This document shows, one piece after another, positions 23,486 through 37,200 of a DNA stretch of 64,000 bases. This stretch comes from Phallusia mammillata. Lineage: Eukaryota; Chordata; Ascidiacea; Phlebobranchia; Ascidiidae. The notes below the pieces were generated by a model. That model was not told the DNA's origin. It did no database searches and saw only the letters and a list, made by a program, of their open reading frames with translations. The number at the start of each line of letters is the position of its first letter. Position 1 is the stretch's first letter. The translations under genes were made by a program, and so were the position numbers. Where the stretch lies: assembly GCA_003260075.1 (NCBI GenBank), contig QLIY01000332.1, positions 69,556 through 133,555 on the forward strand, written 5' to 3'.

Positions 23486-26400
23486 GATGAAAAGAATTTG
23501 TAGGAATAAATAAGTAGTTAAAAGAAAGTTGACTTTACTGTTCGCACATCAACGTTGGCGAGTCTTCTTCACGGGTCATCAATTTTTGTCCAATCTCATT
23601 CAACAGTGATGCAATTTCGCTAGTAATATTTGCTATGAAGGCTATATTGTCGTTTTTAAGCCTGTGAATAACAATATACAGTTATATGATGGACAATGGT
23701 ACAGGTTCGGCACGCATTTGCCAATGACATAAGACACAGTGACGCATTTCGCTTTTTGTACCATTGTTCCGTCTGTTGCTGAGAAAATAAAGCGAACTAT
23801 TTTCATCCACAAGATAAACTCGCTGGCGCGTGAGGGCACGATTTAATCAAGGGATCCACATGAAAAGCGTCTTAAACCAATCAAAATATTGTACGGTTTT
23901 GGCTCAAAGGCCAAGTCCATTCATAGCTTCAAAGCGTCAAAATAAAGTTTACACTAAGCCACTTAAGGCGAGCGACGACAGTGGCGGCAAATTCTGTCGC
24001 TCGTAAATAAAGCTGGGTGTTTTAAGGACCGGACGAAGGCAGGCAATAATTGTTCCTGTCGCCCGCCAGACGTCTTCGTATGAGTTGTTGTTTCGGAAAG
24101 AAAAGGAAACTTAATCGTTGAAATTAACAATGCGTAATGGCAACAAACCTAATCGGCCGTGTGTGGACTTCTCGTTGCGCGTCCGATTTCGCCTGGTAAA
24201 CTTGTTTGGTTAATAGCCTGACGCCGGCTCTCGTGACGACTTTATACCCGCTATTTTGAACACAATGACCCCTTGGAGACTCCTCGTCGCCCTGACTGGA
24301 TGCTCGCTACCTCCGGCTAAATCTTCCGAGCACATTTGTTGCTAATTCATATTGTGGCCAGTTTCTGACATTCGAACCTAAATTACTTTGTGATAATAAC
24401 TGACGTTGAGACGATGATTAAACTTTCGGCTAAATTGTGACCATCACAGCTTTGGCTAAGTAATCGTGGTTTCCGCTTCGCCCACCCGCCCTGTTTGGCG
24501 CAAACAGATTACTGAAACAGCGACTTGTAAAGGGCGCGATTACAAAACAAGCTTCTTTCAGCACAGCGCCACCTGATACCCTACACATTGCCGTGGTCCA
24601 ATTGATTAATGGTGAGATCCGATAGGACTGCGTATTGTGTCGCGCCGAGACGAAAGTTAACTATCGATTTCAAAGCGTCTGCCGCGTTTGGCAAACTTTT
24701 ACTGTGTACACCAGCCGGGTGATAAAGCCTGGCACTTATGCGCAGCTGGCAATTTACGCCAAATTTCACTTGGTCAATCATTTCCACGAAAACTTCGCAT
24801 CACAGACAATTTCTGGTCCCCAAGAGTTTGTTTGTTGCAGTCACAGACCGCTGGTCCATAGCGTTCCTGCGGCGTCAGGAGCACTTTCGTGTTTTGACTC
24901 TCACCCGGCGCACAGGGTGGCATGGGACGGGAACAAAACACACACAAACTGAGCGTAAAGTGCGCGCCCTTGCAAACTACCGTCAACACGACGAACATGC
25001 CTCTGGCGGCAGAACTCAACACCCTCCAGTCGCCCCCGGTAGGCCTCTGGAGCCTGTGACGTCACGGTTACACAAAACTTTCGTCGTGTACAATTTGGAA
25101 CCCGATATTGGTACATCATCGCTGCGCTGTTTTATGTAATTAATTTTGACACCTGTGAATTCGAGCTATGTATTCGCAACGAGCCATTACGGCACAAGAC
25201 AATGCAGTGTCGAGCTGTTTGCGCGATGGCGTGTTGCTTCCGTAACGCAATCCGCGGCCTTCGACAAAGGCATCGGGGCGGATGACTCAATGCGAGAATA
25301 TCGCAAAGTTGCCGTGTCCAATTAATTTCGTGAGACAAAAAAGCGATACCGTCGGCGTCTGAGAACAGCACAGTCGGGACAATGTCGCCTATAACACGAA
25401 GTAAAATCATTACCCTGGACAATGACGTATTGTTTTCGTTTCCGGGCGGCCACCATTGCTTCAGCTCGCGGGGGCTGTTTATCCAAACACAAGCAAACAC
25501 GCGAGGATAAATTAATTTACGATGCCAGTGAGTCAGAAGGCTACCTTTGCACTGAGGCGCGCTGCAACGAAAACATCTTCTAGATTTGCAACGCTTATCT
25601 ATCTCGCGGGCAGCTTATGATCGCGATTATTTGTATCTCGCGGAAGCGGCGCCTCGATCAGTAAATCCGGTCGCAGAACGAACTGGCTTGCGTGAGCCGT
25701 TGTTTGGTACACAAACACGAGAGATTCAGCGACAAAACGCGCTGCGATCTCTTAGACGCCCTTGGCGTTGAGGCGCCGGACGCTAAAATCGAGATGCGAC
25801 TTTTGATAGCGCCCTCCCACCTGAAGCGGCGACTTTTCAACAAACGTTCTTCAGTTTTCTTGTTATGCAGAGCCGCTGGAATGGCCGTTTTTGCGCACTG
25901 AATCTTTGCGTCCCTGCGCGTGTGTGCGAACTTGACTGTGCGTTTAATAAACAGTAAACATTACCTCATACACGTCACCCAGCGTGTGCTGGATTTAAAT
26001 AAACGCGCCTGCCTTTTTGATAAGAAAGTTGTGTAATAAGCAGCGAAGCGGATTGAAGCCGACCGCACCGTTCAGCCTGCCTTGTTGCCGCGACCCATTT
26101 GTGGCAGATAAAACAGGCTGGCCATGACCCGCGACTTTTTGTGCTCGGTCGAGCGCCGCTATACTTAGCCCTTACGTAATGCGCCTGTGAGGTTTTTGGC
26201 TGCGACCTGTATTTTTTCTCGAGCGCGCCGGCTAATTTCCGCAGCGACTTTTACGCGTGGCAGTCTTCGATTGTTGTTGCTTACTTTCACTGCGGCCGGC
26301 GTAAATAAACATACCGCGGTGGCCTGGACGCTCTGCACTGAAACGACAAACGCGGTAACATGAAAGCGCCACGATCCACCCCAACGTTGGCCCCAAAACG

Positions 26401-29400
26401 CTGTTTCATCGCACGAGTTTTTACTACTGCAAACAATCGCCACCGCAGCAATCATAGACGCAGTGACTGGGCACTCGCCGATATCAACATTAGGGCATAT
26501 GTCAATCATATTTACCGATACGACTCACCGAACTTCGTAGCTTTTAGCGCACCGACACGATGTTCAGGAGTTCCAGCGTTGTGCAAACACTACTGTCGGC
26601 TTTCGATGCGACTGTCAAACCCTGCACGACCGCCCGCGGCACGACAAGCCTTGTCGGCACATTTCCTTAACCCCTAAACGACTCCGGCTTCTATTTCTGA
26701 AATGTTTTCTGAACTCACTATTTCCGACAATAGACAAATTTCACACCGTTTTTTACGGCCCTTTGCATCTAAAAGCTTTGACCGCGTCACCATTCTGCGC
26801 TGCATCTTTCATCGCTCGGGGCTGAAAACGCCGCGTTCCGAATTCGAATCATGGCGTAGAGACATAACATCCAGTTGATATTTGAAGTAGAAAAGTCACG
26901 TAAACGTCTGTTGCTCAAACAAAACCGTAATAACGCAAGAGTGCGGTAACCACACGTTTCAAAGTAACTTTCAAATGTACTCCAAACCTTAAACCCTGTT
27001 AAAGGTACAAGGGTATAACACCGTGAACTACACATATTCAACAATTGCCGAGTTTGACATTAGCAACTCCAAGCTAAATCCAAAGAGCAACCAATGACTG
27101 TCACTGAGGTTCACCGGCATTCTGGCTCAGCTCAACTGAAGTAAGCCTATTTGTATGAGGTCTGTCGAAGCAACGCACTAATGCTTTTTTTCTTTCCCGT
27201 TGGACGACCTGAAAAAGGGACGATTGAATCGTCTGGCTCGCGAATTCTGTACGTCCTTCTGTAATTTCTGTACGTCCGAATTTTTTCGCTTTTATATTTC
27301 GATTGAAAAAAATTAACGGTGATGAGGTAATGTGTGTAGTTTTTTCATGCAGCCACTTTTTATTCGGTAAATATTAAATTCATTTCTGTGTAAGTGTTCC
27401 ACATTCAAGTTTAAAACCTAAAATGGATCACCTTTGTAGACTGGTTTATTTTTGACTGATAGGTTGTCGAAAAATTGCAAAAATATTTACGCTAACAGTT
27501 TTCGATGTATAGGTGTATATTGAGTTGAGTTAAGTTTGTTTTGTTTCTATGCCTTTCCAATGTCGACATGGTATTTAGCTAGACTGCTGGACGAAAACCT
27601 TGAACCTTTTATGCAGAATTTTTGGTCGTCAAACTGTGGCTTTGCCCAAGCACTTTAGAACGTGTGGATTTGCTTTCCACAGAACTCATATACTGATCAT
27701 ATTAACCGCAATAGTTTCGTGTGCATCACCAAAGCACGCACGACCCGTCGCAATTAGCTGATCAAAGGCGTTTAATCCCACTCAATGATATAGATGTCTC
27801 TCCCTTTTGACATTTGGCTTGCTGGACGCAATTAGGAATTATACGATAATCCCTTGACACAATACGCATTTACTGGATTCCAATCACATCTTAGCTGCGA
27901 ATTTCCTGTATGTCAAGGGCGTTAATGTTTAACGCTATTAAGTTTTACAATTGACCCCCCAGAGTCTTGCGGCTTTGTCCCCTTTTCTTTTATTACGGAA
28001 GAGTCAAATTTGCAGCTTACACAAATCGTAACTCAATTCCGCGAAATGTTTGAACAATATGACGCAGACGTTGTGGGTTTGGTTTAAACTTGTGCGATGC
28101 AAGCGACCCCAGTTCGCTATTACAACTTCTAGGTCATTCCCTTATCTTACTTAGACGTATGGTTTTGTATTCATATCGTACATAAACCGAGCATTTTACC
28201 TATTTTTGAGCCGTGCTTGCTTATTTATCCCGAACTTGTTCTACTTCCGACTAATTGTACTGTTGGTATGTGTGCGGTACAGATTTTTATTACTTCCAGT
28301 ACAATATATTCACGCTTTTTTTTGTTTTTCAGACCTGATGACCCTCATTGAACCCGCCTGCAATGCACGGCCGAAGCCTGTCCGCAGCCACCGCTGTCTC
28401 TAAACAGGTGAACTTTAAGGTAGTGTTTATTGCTCGTAATGACGATAGTTTCGCAGAGGGGTTTGTTTGAATCAATGACGCTCAGTGGTTTAGTGGTTAT
28501 CAGTACATAGTAGTTGTTTGCGCAATGTATGAGGTCATAAGTCGAAAATCACGTTCAACACTGCTTGCTGTAGTGGTATATACTAGACCGACCGTATGCT
28601 TTAGGTGTTGACAGGGTCTTTGGAATAACATAGCAGCATTTGCAACGCGTATCTCCATAAACAATTCCAGCGACTGAGCGTTGACAAAGTGAAGGCAACG
28701 ACCTCTGCAAATCTAATTATGCGCACAGAATGATACAACCAGGAAGAGTTCCTATTCCTAAAGTGGCCTCTTCGCATGCTTTATCGCCATTCCCCGTTGC
28801 AGCTTTGTTAGGAATGTAACATTCTGGGAATTGCAAAAGGACAAAATGTTTTCTTCGCCCGCATTTCTCCACAGACTGTTGCGGGTGATTTACTGTCCCT
28901 AAAAGCATTGGTAGACCAACGGGCGTTTTCACAAACACAAGTTGGTATCACGCATTGTATGGAACGAGAAGGAGAAAGTAAAAAGTCGCAAGGACTTTTG
29001 AGTTGTTCCAGAGCCTTAATTGATAAACAGTGTTGCTATGTTTTGGTGCTCACTATCACTGCAACCCGCAACTATTCTTGGGAGTAAATTGTTTCTTGTC
29101 GAACTCATGTCGTGAGGTTTGGTGCATGGCGGCAAACGAAAAAATAGCGCTGCTATCTTGCCATCTTTCGCGTGCGTTACGGATTACCACGGCGACAGCT
29201 CCAGGTTCAGGTACCGTGATTGACCTCCTGGCCTAGGAAAAAACACATTAACGACCTTTGTGGTTTTTGCCTCGTTCGTTTCCTGTTGTTGAAGATGGTA
29301 ACGTTTATCAATAGATCATCAAAACAGCGGTTAACTTTAATTACCGGCGTTCATATGAATTTGCTCTCGTTGACTTCCGGCATATTAAGTACTTTTAAAT

Positions 29401-32400
29401 TTTCTGCAAGTTTAGTCAAAGGTAAGACCTTTTTGTGGCCTTGTTTCGAATTTTAAATGAGAAAAAACGTCGAAAAATATCCAACCTCAATGCTCTATCT
29501 ATAACTATTTTCATACGGTATTTAGCACACAATAATAAAGTTGTTATTAGTAGTTTATACTTACTCAGCTAAGCACACTTATCTTTCTGAGCTAAACATA
29601 TTTTATAACTACTACCCTTAGGCCTTAGTACGTAATTTAACATCCTCGTCTTTTGAAAGCACACGATGATTATCTAAATAGTAAGATGCAAATATTTACC
29701 ACATGTTTCCGTTGTGTAGTTAGGGCCTACTACTGTATTATTACGCATGCAAATTTTTGGTTTCATCCATCATGTTCAGGCTTTCTTCCGTTCTCTTTGT
29801 TTGTCATTGGAGCGAAGTAATTAAAATCCGGAGGAATACATCAAAGAGAATCAATATAATTAGTCAGTCTTTTTAGTTTATGAATTGGGCAAACGATACA
29901 AAGGTCTGTCATGCATTGTAATAATAGCAAGTACACCTTGCTGTATTTGTTGGATGTTCTTTTTGTGTTTAGTCTGTCAATGTAATTGGCAGGACGTAAA
30001 TAGTTGTGTTTTTTGGCCTTAGCGGTAAAGCAGGTTCCGCCCATGATGTATATCAGCTTTCATGCTTTTTAGACATTCAAAAGCAGTGACTTTTATGGTT
30101 GGAAAATTTGCTAAACACATCTTTACGCGAAACAGTGATTTACAGTAAACTAGTTGTGTTCGAATAACTGTGACCGTCAGTCATCAAAACGGGAGACATA
30201 AAAATAGAAATTTGCTGGAATAGACTGAAACTGTGACAAAGAAGCAACACAATGAGCCATATGTAAACTCCCTATGACAAAAGGCATTTCTTAGAATTTC
30301 GTAAGAGATATAATCCGATTTCGAAGTTTGTTTTGATTATTTTGCATTCTAAATTAACAATAGGTATTTTCTGCATGATTCATTTAAAATGGTCCCGGAT
30401 TTGACTAAAATTGAACATTTGAGATCGTTTCTCTTCTGCTCACAGACGTTTTAGGTACGCAAAAAGTTTTGTAGTTAGTACGGGATCTAAAAGTGAATCA
30501 ATTCAACCACATGTATCTAAACGGCATCTTTAAAAGTTTCTGTTACAAAAATTCGGGATGCGTTTTTTTCGGGATGGTACTTGATCGTACCTGAGGGAGA
30601 TCTCTTGCGAGCATATCATATGATATTCAATCCTTGGGATCGAAGTTTTACATTAATTTTGTTGTCATTTGGCATTTTAAAATGTGTTCTTAAAATTCAA
30701 TTATGTTTTTGCTTTAAATACCAAACTAATTGCATACTTTTTTAAAGTAACTATGTCCATACGCTTTATTTACGATTCAGTTGGCGACAAAAAACAACTT
30801 ATAGCTACTGGCACTCATGACTTGTTTGTTTATCCATCTCTATCCTTTTAAAACTGACAATCCAAAATTAACTTCTAAAAGACTTGTCGAGTAGTTTAGT
30901 TGGAGCTATTTTAGACCCTTACAGGTGCGTGTGTTGTTGCACGTTGCAGTTCAGCGGGCACGCTCACAATATTTTTAATCGACTCACATCTACCGTCCAC
31001 ACTTGTCAGCCAGCGGGCGTTTTCCTAGATTCCTATCTCCCACCGTCAGATTTTCACAACAAAAACACCTTTGCGTTCTGGTGTTTTTGTGGCCAATCAA
31101 ACGGCGATGACGTGAAGCAAATGCCGGCTTTGGCCTAGGAACTCCCATAATGCAATCACGCGTGTGTCGAGAACCTCGCTTAATGGCTTGGAAGATTAAC
31201 CCTGATGTTTGCTCACCGACTTTTCGGCGCAAAGTCACGTCTGTTTTCCGTCACTTTGTCAATGTGAAGTTCTCGCGTATATTGTAAATGTGTTCTTTTG
31301 CAATACGCAGGCTAACTTGCGTGCAAGTCGTGAGCAAATAATCACAAACATGCGTCAATAGGGACCGGACCCGTGCCTTAACGATGAGCGAAGCTATTAC
31401 TCATTTATTTGGCAAAAGATGTAAGCCTTGTGCGGAGAAACGGCACCTTTAATGGAGACGAATTGTCGATTTGGCCATTTTAACGCGAAGACCTTGTAAC
31501 TAATTGCGGTAGGGTTAGGGGCGGGTGTAAGGATTAAAGAGATCTTAAAAACCGGCACCTAGATGTAATTGATCGATTTCAATCAACATTAGACGCTACC
31601 AGTGACGTAGTTTTCATGCGCAAGAGTAACAACCCGTAACTCGTAATGACGTACGTCGCCCTTAGCAAGTAATGGTCAACTCAATGTCCGTATAATCCCG
31701 GTACCAGTGCATGTTTTTGCGGGACAATCAGGGTTTTGTGCAATTGTAATGTACAGCGTTTTAATCAGCTTCTCGACGGCTTGGGTGGTCTTAGCGGCAA
31801 ACTGCAAACTTCGCTGGGGTATTGAGATGTTGGATTCACCCTGCAAGTTTGCCTGTAAAATGCACTAGACTCCGAGTTGTACGCGTACGTGACGCAACAG
31901 TTCCAAGCCCGACTCGCCAAAGCGCGAATGATGTATTAAACTGTATTCTTTGTGGCCCGCAAAATTACCTTAAGCGCGTCGAATTTACAGTGTATGTTCC
32001 TCGCACGTGTCGATTTTTTCTCGAAAACCTCCGCAGCACCTTGGAGATCGACAGGTTTATGACAGCTCTGTGTGTGGCTCTACCGCATGGGTGCTCGCGC
32101 GTTTGATCCACTGATATGTTCTGTTGTGACAGCCGGCAGAAACACAATCTGCAACTTGCAATCGCCGGGTGATACATTACCTGAGTTGCTCGCTAGCCTC
32201 GGCTTTGAAGAGGTGCCTTTCACTCGGATGCTACCGCATTTCTGACGCCACTAATTCTTGTACCGCGCCAGGGTAAGGTCGCGCTTGACTGGTACCAGCT
32301 TTCGGTCGCATTGTTTCCTCTGTGCGGTCACAAATCCCATGCAAATCTGCTTTGATATCAGCCACGCCGGCGAGAACCAAAAACGAACTCACTTTCAACT

Positions 32401-33727
32401 TGTGTTAACCGACAGATGTATTTCAGTCGTAGATAACAATCAAAGCCGATCAGCCTTTCCAAGGGCGTGGTCCATCCTTCTAGTCTAACTGCCTTTGTAG
32501 CGCATTATCTGATGCCGCCGTCGCCGCTGAAACGACAAAAACACAGTTTTGATATTGTGCAGTGCGAAACCCAACCCTACATGTAACGTTGTTTGCATGG
32601 GCTTGACCGAAAGAATTTATGCTCCTCCCTTGGTCCCCTAGCTAACCCCTGCCAGTCCGAGTTGTGGTTTTGGGCATGCGGGTTCGGTGTGTTTGGTTTG
32701 ACGGGTCTGTGACAGGATAGAGAAAGTGCTGGTGTAGAGATGATTGATTCCTTCAAACTACAGGTTGCACAAATTTCGTCCAACAACACCGAATGGAAAC
32801 TTTTTTCTGGACCCAACGCACTATTGAACAAATTGTGGATTGATAAATTTAAGGAAAGAACGGCTTAAAACGAAAGACGTGTTAATATCATCAGTCTTGG
32901 GACAAGCGCCGGATGTTTTGTTGATATATTGATAACGTTCCGGCTAAAGCAAATAACCAACAGCTATATACAGAAGCTTGATGTGTGCGAAACCACTTGC
33001 TAATCGATTCTAATGTGATAGCGAAGGGTATTTTCAGTCTCTGTATACTTCGCACATGGCCCGTGCTCACGAGTTTGTGAAACAGAAAACGTGGATCTAG
33101 CCTCATAAGGGTATTGTGCAACAAGTTAAATTTTGCGGCAACACGGGCACGGGGGTCACGTTAGCCCTGTTTTCGCATTTCAATGACGTCACGATCCCTG
33201 CAGTCAATCAACGCGGTTCTCGTGGGGCGACGCTTCCCATGCTCAAGGAAGGGAAGCAAAACAAGTTGACAATTTTATACTTTATTGGTGATGCATCGCG
33301 TCGATTTGCCCGGCCCCAGCGGTACGACGCTGCGCTACTGCGGTTTATTTGTGCCTGTTCATTAAGGAGATTTCACGGTGCCGGACGCACGCTGCGCTCG
33401 ACAATGGAACACAATATTTTTCCGTGACGTACATGACCGTGACGCTGGTAGTGGTGTGTTTCAACATGTATGATGCATTTTGCGTCGCCTTCCCACAGCG
33501 GACTGCTGAAAGAACGTTCCCAGATTTTGTTTCTTTACAACCTAATGGCCTTAAGCCGTGTGCATAAATCCAACCGCTATGGCATTTTCGCTGACAGATT
33601 GTTGCGCATAGGTTTTTGATCTAGAATGTTTACCCCATAAGGAATTGTTGCTTAAACCATAATGGCGGTTATCAAGTGCTGAAAAACGCCCAAGTAAGTC
33701 CTCTTCTCGTCCAAACATCGTTGTCAA
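23486..33727. other. Intergenic DNA upstream of ADAMTS
   Basis: No supported gene. The first part must hold the ADAMTS promoter, but no TATA box or clear initiator could be fixed. To about 27 kb the DNA is GC/CpG-richer, then becomes AT-richer. Contains a tRNA-like relic at 28481-28552 and CRE palindromes at 25057 and 33184. Open frames up to 133 codons (24738-25139) are within what chance gives in this amount of DNA. Confidence 0.5.
28481..28552 (+). repeat. tRNA-like SINE relic
   Basis: CTCAGTGGTTTAGTGGTTATCAG resembles a tRNA A box (a run seen in tRNA-Val/His-type sequences), and 30-50 nt later GAGGTCATAAGTCGAAAATC resembles a decayed T arm (one T lost from the B box). No paired acceptor stem. 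Confidence 0.33.
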
Positions 33728-34277
33728 TCATAGAGCATGCCTTAAAATGCCCATCTGCAAAACAAATGAGTAATCCTGAATATTTGCCTCGTCACAGGGA
33801 AAATTACGCAGCACTTATCTGAACTTTGGTAAGAAACATGAAACATACTTTCTAGATAAACAATGTCATCAATCAGTCGGCACCTGCAGACGAAACAACC
33901 TTTGCCTCAACCAGTTCAAACACGAAGCAACCACATTGAGCTATTATTTCCATTACGCCCTAAAAAAACTCTTACCTGTCCATGGAAATTGCTATTCTTT
34001 TGAAAGTGATGTTGGGAGACGAACGTGTTGCACTTGTGCAGCATTTGGGTAGAAATTGTGTCCGCAACGACCAAATTGTCCCGCGACATCAAAGATTTCG
34101 CACTATGCTTGAGGCTTCTCCAAATGCGTGGTTTGGCATTTGGGTCCTTGTAATAATAAACGTCGTGGCCAATTTCAACTTTCGCCCTCTTCTTATCACT
34201 GCTACTCACCGATTTTCCGGCATCCAACCCGGAGGATGTGGCAATTTCAATCTGGGCCTTGCAATCAGACGATGTGT
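33728..34277 (-). CDS. Candidate exon pair of an unknown gene (partial)
   Basis: A 302-nt open segment (34277-33976) starts after an AG (acceptor-like, with a poor pyrimidine tract) and ends at a strong donor, CAG|GTAAGAG. It encodes a lysine- and serine-rich stretch containing GHDVYYYKDPNAKPRIW and KSLMSRDNLVVADT, which reads like real protein but matches no family I know. A good acceptor (pyrimidine-rich, TTTTGCAG) lies 221 nt further on at 33755; in the matching phase 0 it gives only nine codons (33754-33728), ending MGILRHAL-stop. The 5' part of such a gene was not found. A chance open frame remains quite possible. Confidence 0.27.
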
Positions 34278-37200
34278 CTGTACACTATTTTGTACAAACA
34301 ACGTTATGTGGTCAAAGGGCGTCGCTATGGTCATAGCCTTGTGACCTTTTGTAGGAACTGTTTAAAGGAAAACGTGCGTGTAATCGCGTGAACAATACGA
34401 CCGGAAAAGTGAATTTAGGCCACCTTGGTCGTTCGCGCGTTTTCCTTTAATCGATGCTGATATTGTTTGCGATCGATTCAGGAAATTGGATGCGCTTCTT
34501 CTGGTCGCAACATGATTTCGCAATTTTAGCGTATCAAAATAATCGTATTGTGTCGGTCGATGGCGCACGGCGGAGCTAATCATAATTAGATATTATGTCA
34601 ATGTGAGAGTAAAGGACGACTTTTATGGTAATGTTGTGGGAGTAATTCCAAAACCAGGCGATTACTTTGTTGTCATTTACGTTTTTGATATTTAGGCACA
34701 CACGAAAGTAGTCTATTTTTTAACAAAGCCCCATGAACTCTCACGGACTTTAGGTATCGTCGTCACACTAAGTAAACGAACAAAGTGGGAATCGACGGCT
34801 TTTCGTTTACACCATAAACACTATTCGGTAAGAATCCATGACCTGACTGAAGAAATTTAAATTCGTAACAATTGTGGAGCATTTCTCCGTCGCTGTAATT
34901 TTTATCTAAATGCCGTGTTTGACGTCACAGTTGTGTTCCGTTGTTCCGCTTTACTAATCATTGAGACAATTTTTGATCATGAATCTCACTGTACGACCTG
35001 TGGTTCGGGTTGTTTTTGTCGTTTTTATGTTTATTTTATCTTTCAGTAGCGTATTCCGAAACGGTACGGGTCGTAGGACGTTTGAGGGGGCATGATTCCG
35101 ATGATAGGTCATCCATAGGGTTGTGTACGACGAATTCGCGTTTTCAAACTGTTTTTCTCATTTAGTCCGCCCTAATGTAAAAACAATGTTGACTGAGGCG
35201 ACAGAACAACATAGCGAAAGCCTGGGATTTGTTAATAGACCTGACGTATATGAACAAACGATATATGTGCATTTGCACGTGAAGTTGACAGCTTCTGGAA
35301 TAAAATCGAGATTTATAACATTCATGCGTAATAAGTGAGGTAGATTTTTCGGGGAAGTATCAAGTTTACCGCCAATTGTTTGCAGTGGGGTTAAATCGAG
35401 AGTGTTTGCGTAATTTTCAACACCCCACAGCCTTCCACAGTGGATTTCATTCCTTGTGTTTTTGTCTGAAACAAATAACTTTTATGTGTTACGTTTTATA
35501 TGTTACAGTAAATCGAAAGAATCTTCGGGTTTTTTCAAGGGACTGACGCAGTTCTTGACACGAGAAAGGGCCTTATCAAATATTTTGTTCAGTTCTTGTG
35601 TTATAATCCTTTGTTCTCATGTCCGCTTCCTGTCAATTGTGGTCTAAATCGGCTCATAACTTATCCAGGATTCTTGTTTACAAGGTACAACCAACTGCGC
35701 GTTTATGTCGTCATCGCTTGGTCCCGGCGGAAGCTCACAACACATTTCTGACGCAAACAATTGCTCGTTCAGTTTAATAGCGGAAGCAAACCTCACATAG
35801 AGATCTTACCACTATCTCATTCAATGTGACGTGGCCGTGACGTCAAGCGCTCTTTGCTATAAGATGGCGAGCAAACATTGTAACAATCTGCGCTTAGGTT
35901 TTGCTGATTTATTGCCGCTGATACACGTGCGCGGCGATCTCAGGTTGACAACTAAGAAAATCGCTTTCTCTGGTTCTTGTAGTATGTTGTTTGATTTTGA
36001 GACTTTTCTCACGTTCCATCCGCAAATGATGGTCGTCATCGGAGTCGGATGATACATCTTTGTCAGGAACCAATAACAAAGTTAGCTACAATGTCATGTG
36101 TAGGATTTGCGTTTTTCTTCAGTCACTTGTATTTAGACCAAAACGGTACTATCAACTTCTTCCCCTTTAACAGCAAATCCTGGTAAATTGGTTCTGGAAA
36201 TCATGCCCTGTTCTATTAGCATTGTTGCAACAATTTCCACCTTTCGTTATAAATATCACAGATTTCCCAAATCTATGCCATTTAACAACACACAACTTCA
36301 TGTGTTTGTTTAATCGCTTAAAAACCTTTGTTTTGAAATGAAAATTGTCCGTACCGATGGCTGTGTGCGTAGTGACCACATGGGCATGATGTTTCATGGT
36401 CCATTTGTGCAGAAACCCATCGCTTTCTGTCATTGCCTGTAGAACGATTCGTACCCGTCAGGTCGATGTTTCTTTGACGTAGGTTTTGACGTAATAGGGG
36501 AAAAATCAGAGAAAGTATGAAAAGAGTGGTATGTTGTGAACCTCTTTGCTGCTCTATACTCATCTACTAAATTTCAACTCGAAACGTCCTCCATCATTAG
36601 TACCATGATTCCTTGAAATAGTTTGATGATATATCTGTTTATTGGGGCAAATCATATTTCCAAATTTTTGCACTGCAGAGCAAACGAAAACAACTAGAAA
36701 AATGGGGATCTTGATTATGCACCATAAAATCGCGGAGCTAAGGCATTTGTGCATTTTCTTTATTTGAAACAACGCCTGCTTGGACATCTTGTATGCGGTA
36801 AATGGGACGGCGATCTAGGCAGGATCTAAACCCCTGACCTTGCGATGTTGAGGTGTTTCAAAAATCGTTTTGTCAGAAGCTATTTACAAGCCCTCTGTTT
36901 GTCAGAGTAGCGTTTGTTTTTGCGCATTCCACAGTCGCGTATCAAAACCACCGTGCGTTCATAGCTCGTGACCACTCAACCAACCTAAGGATAATGTGGG
37001 ATTTGCTTAGGGCGACCGCTGACTGCCGGAATGTTTTAATGCCGGAAAAACATCCGCAGTTAAAACTGGCAAGTGTTGTGCTTTCGTCACAGGTATTCAA
37101 TAGTTTTGTAGTCACTTGCACGGCCGTGACGAAACGTTCGTGTCTAAGACCGAAGAATTGACAGCGTACGTCACAACGTCTAACGTCACTTTCCGGTTGT

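Noticed and set aside
33976-34277. Resemblance of NLVVADT in the candidate exon to the ADAMTS protease start (TLVVADATM)
   Set aside because: The match is six residues and the surrounding sequence does not fit a metalloprotease; probably coincidence.
8814-34928. Shared 15-mer TTGACGTCACAGTTG at 8814 and 34919
   Set aside because: A pair of identical 15-mers is expected by chance among all positions of a 64-kb window; it does not extend.
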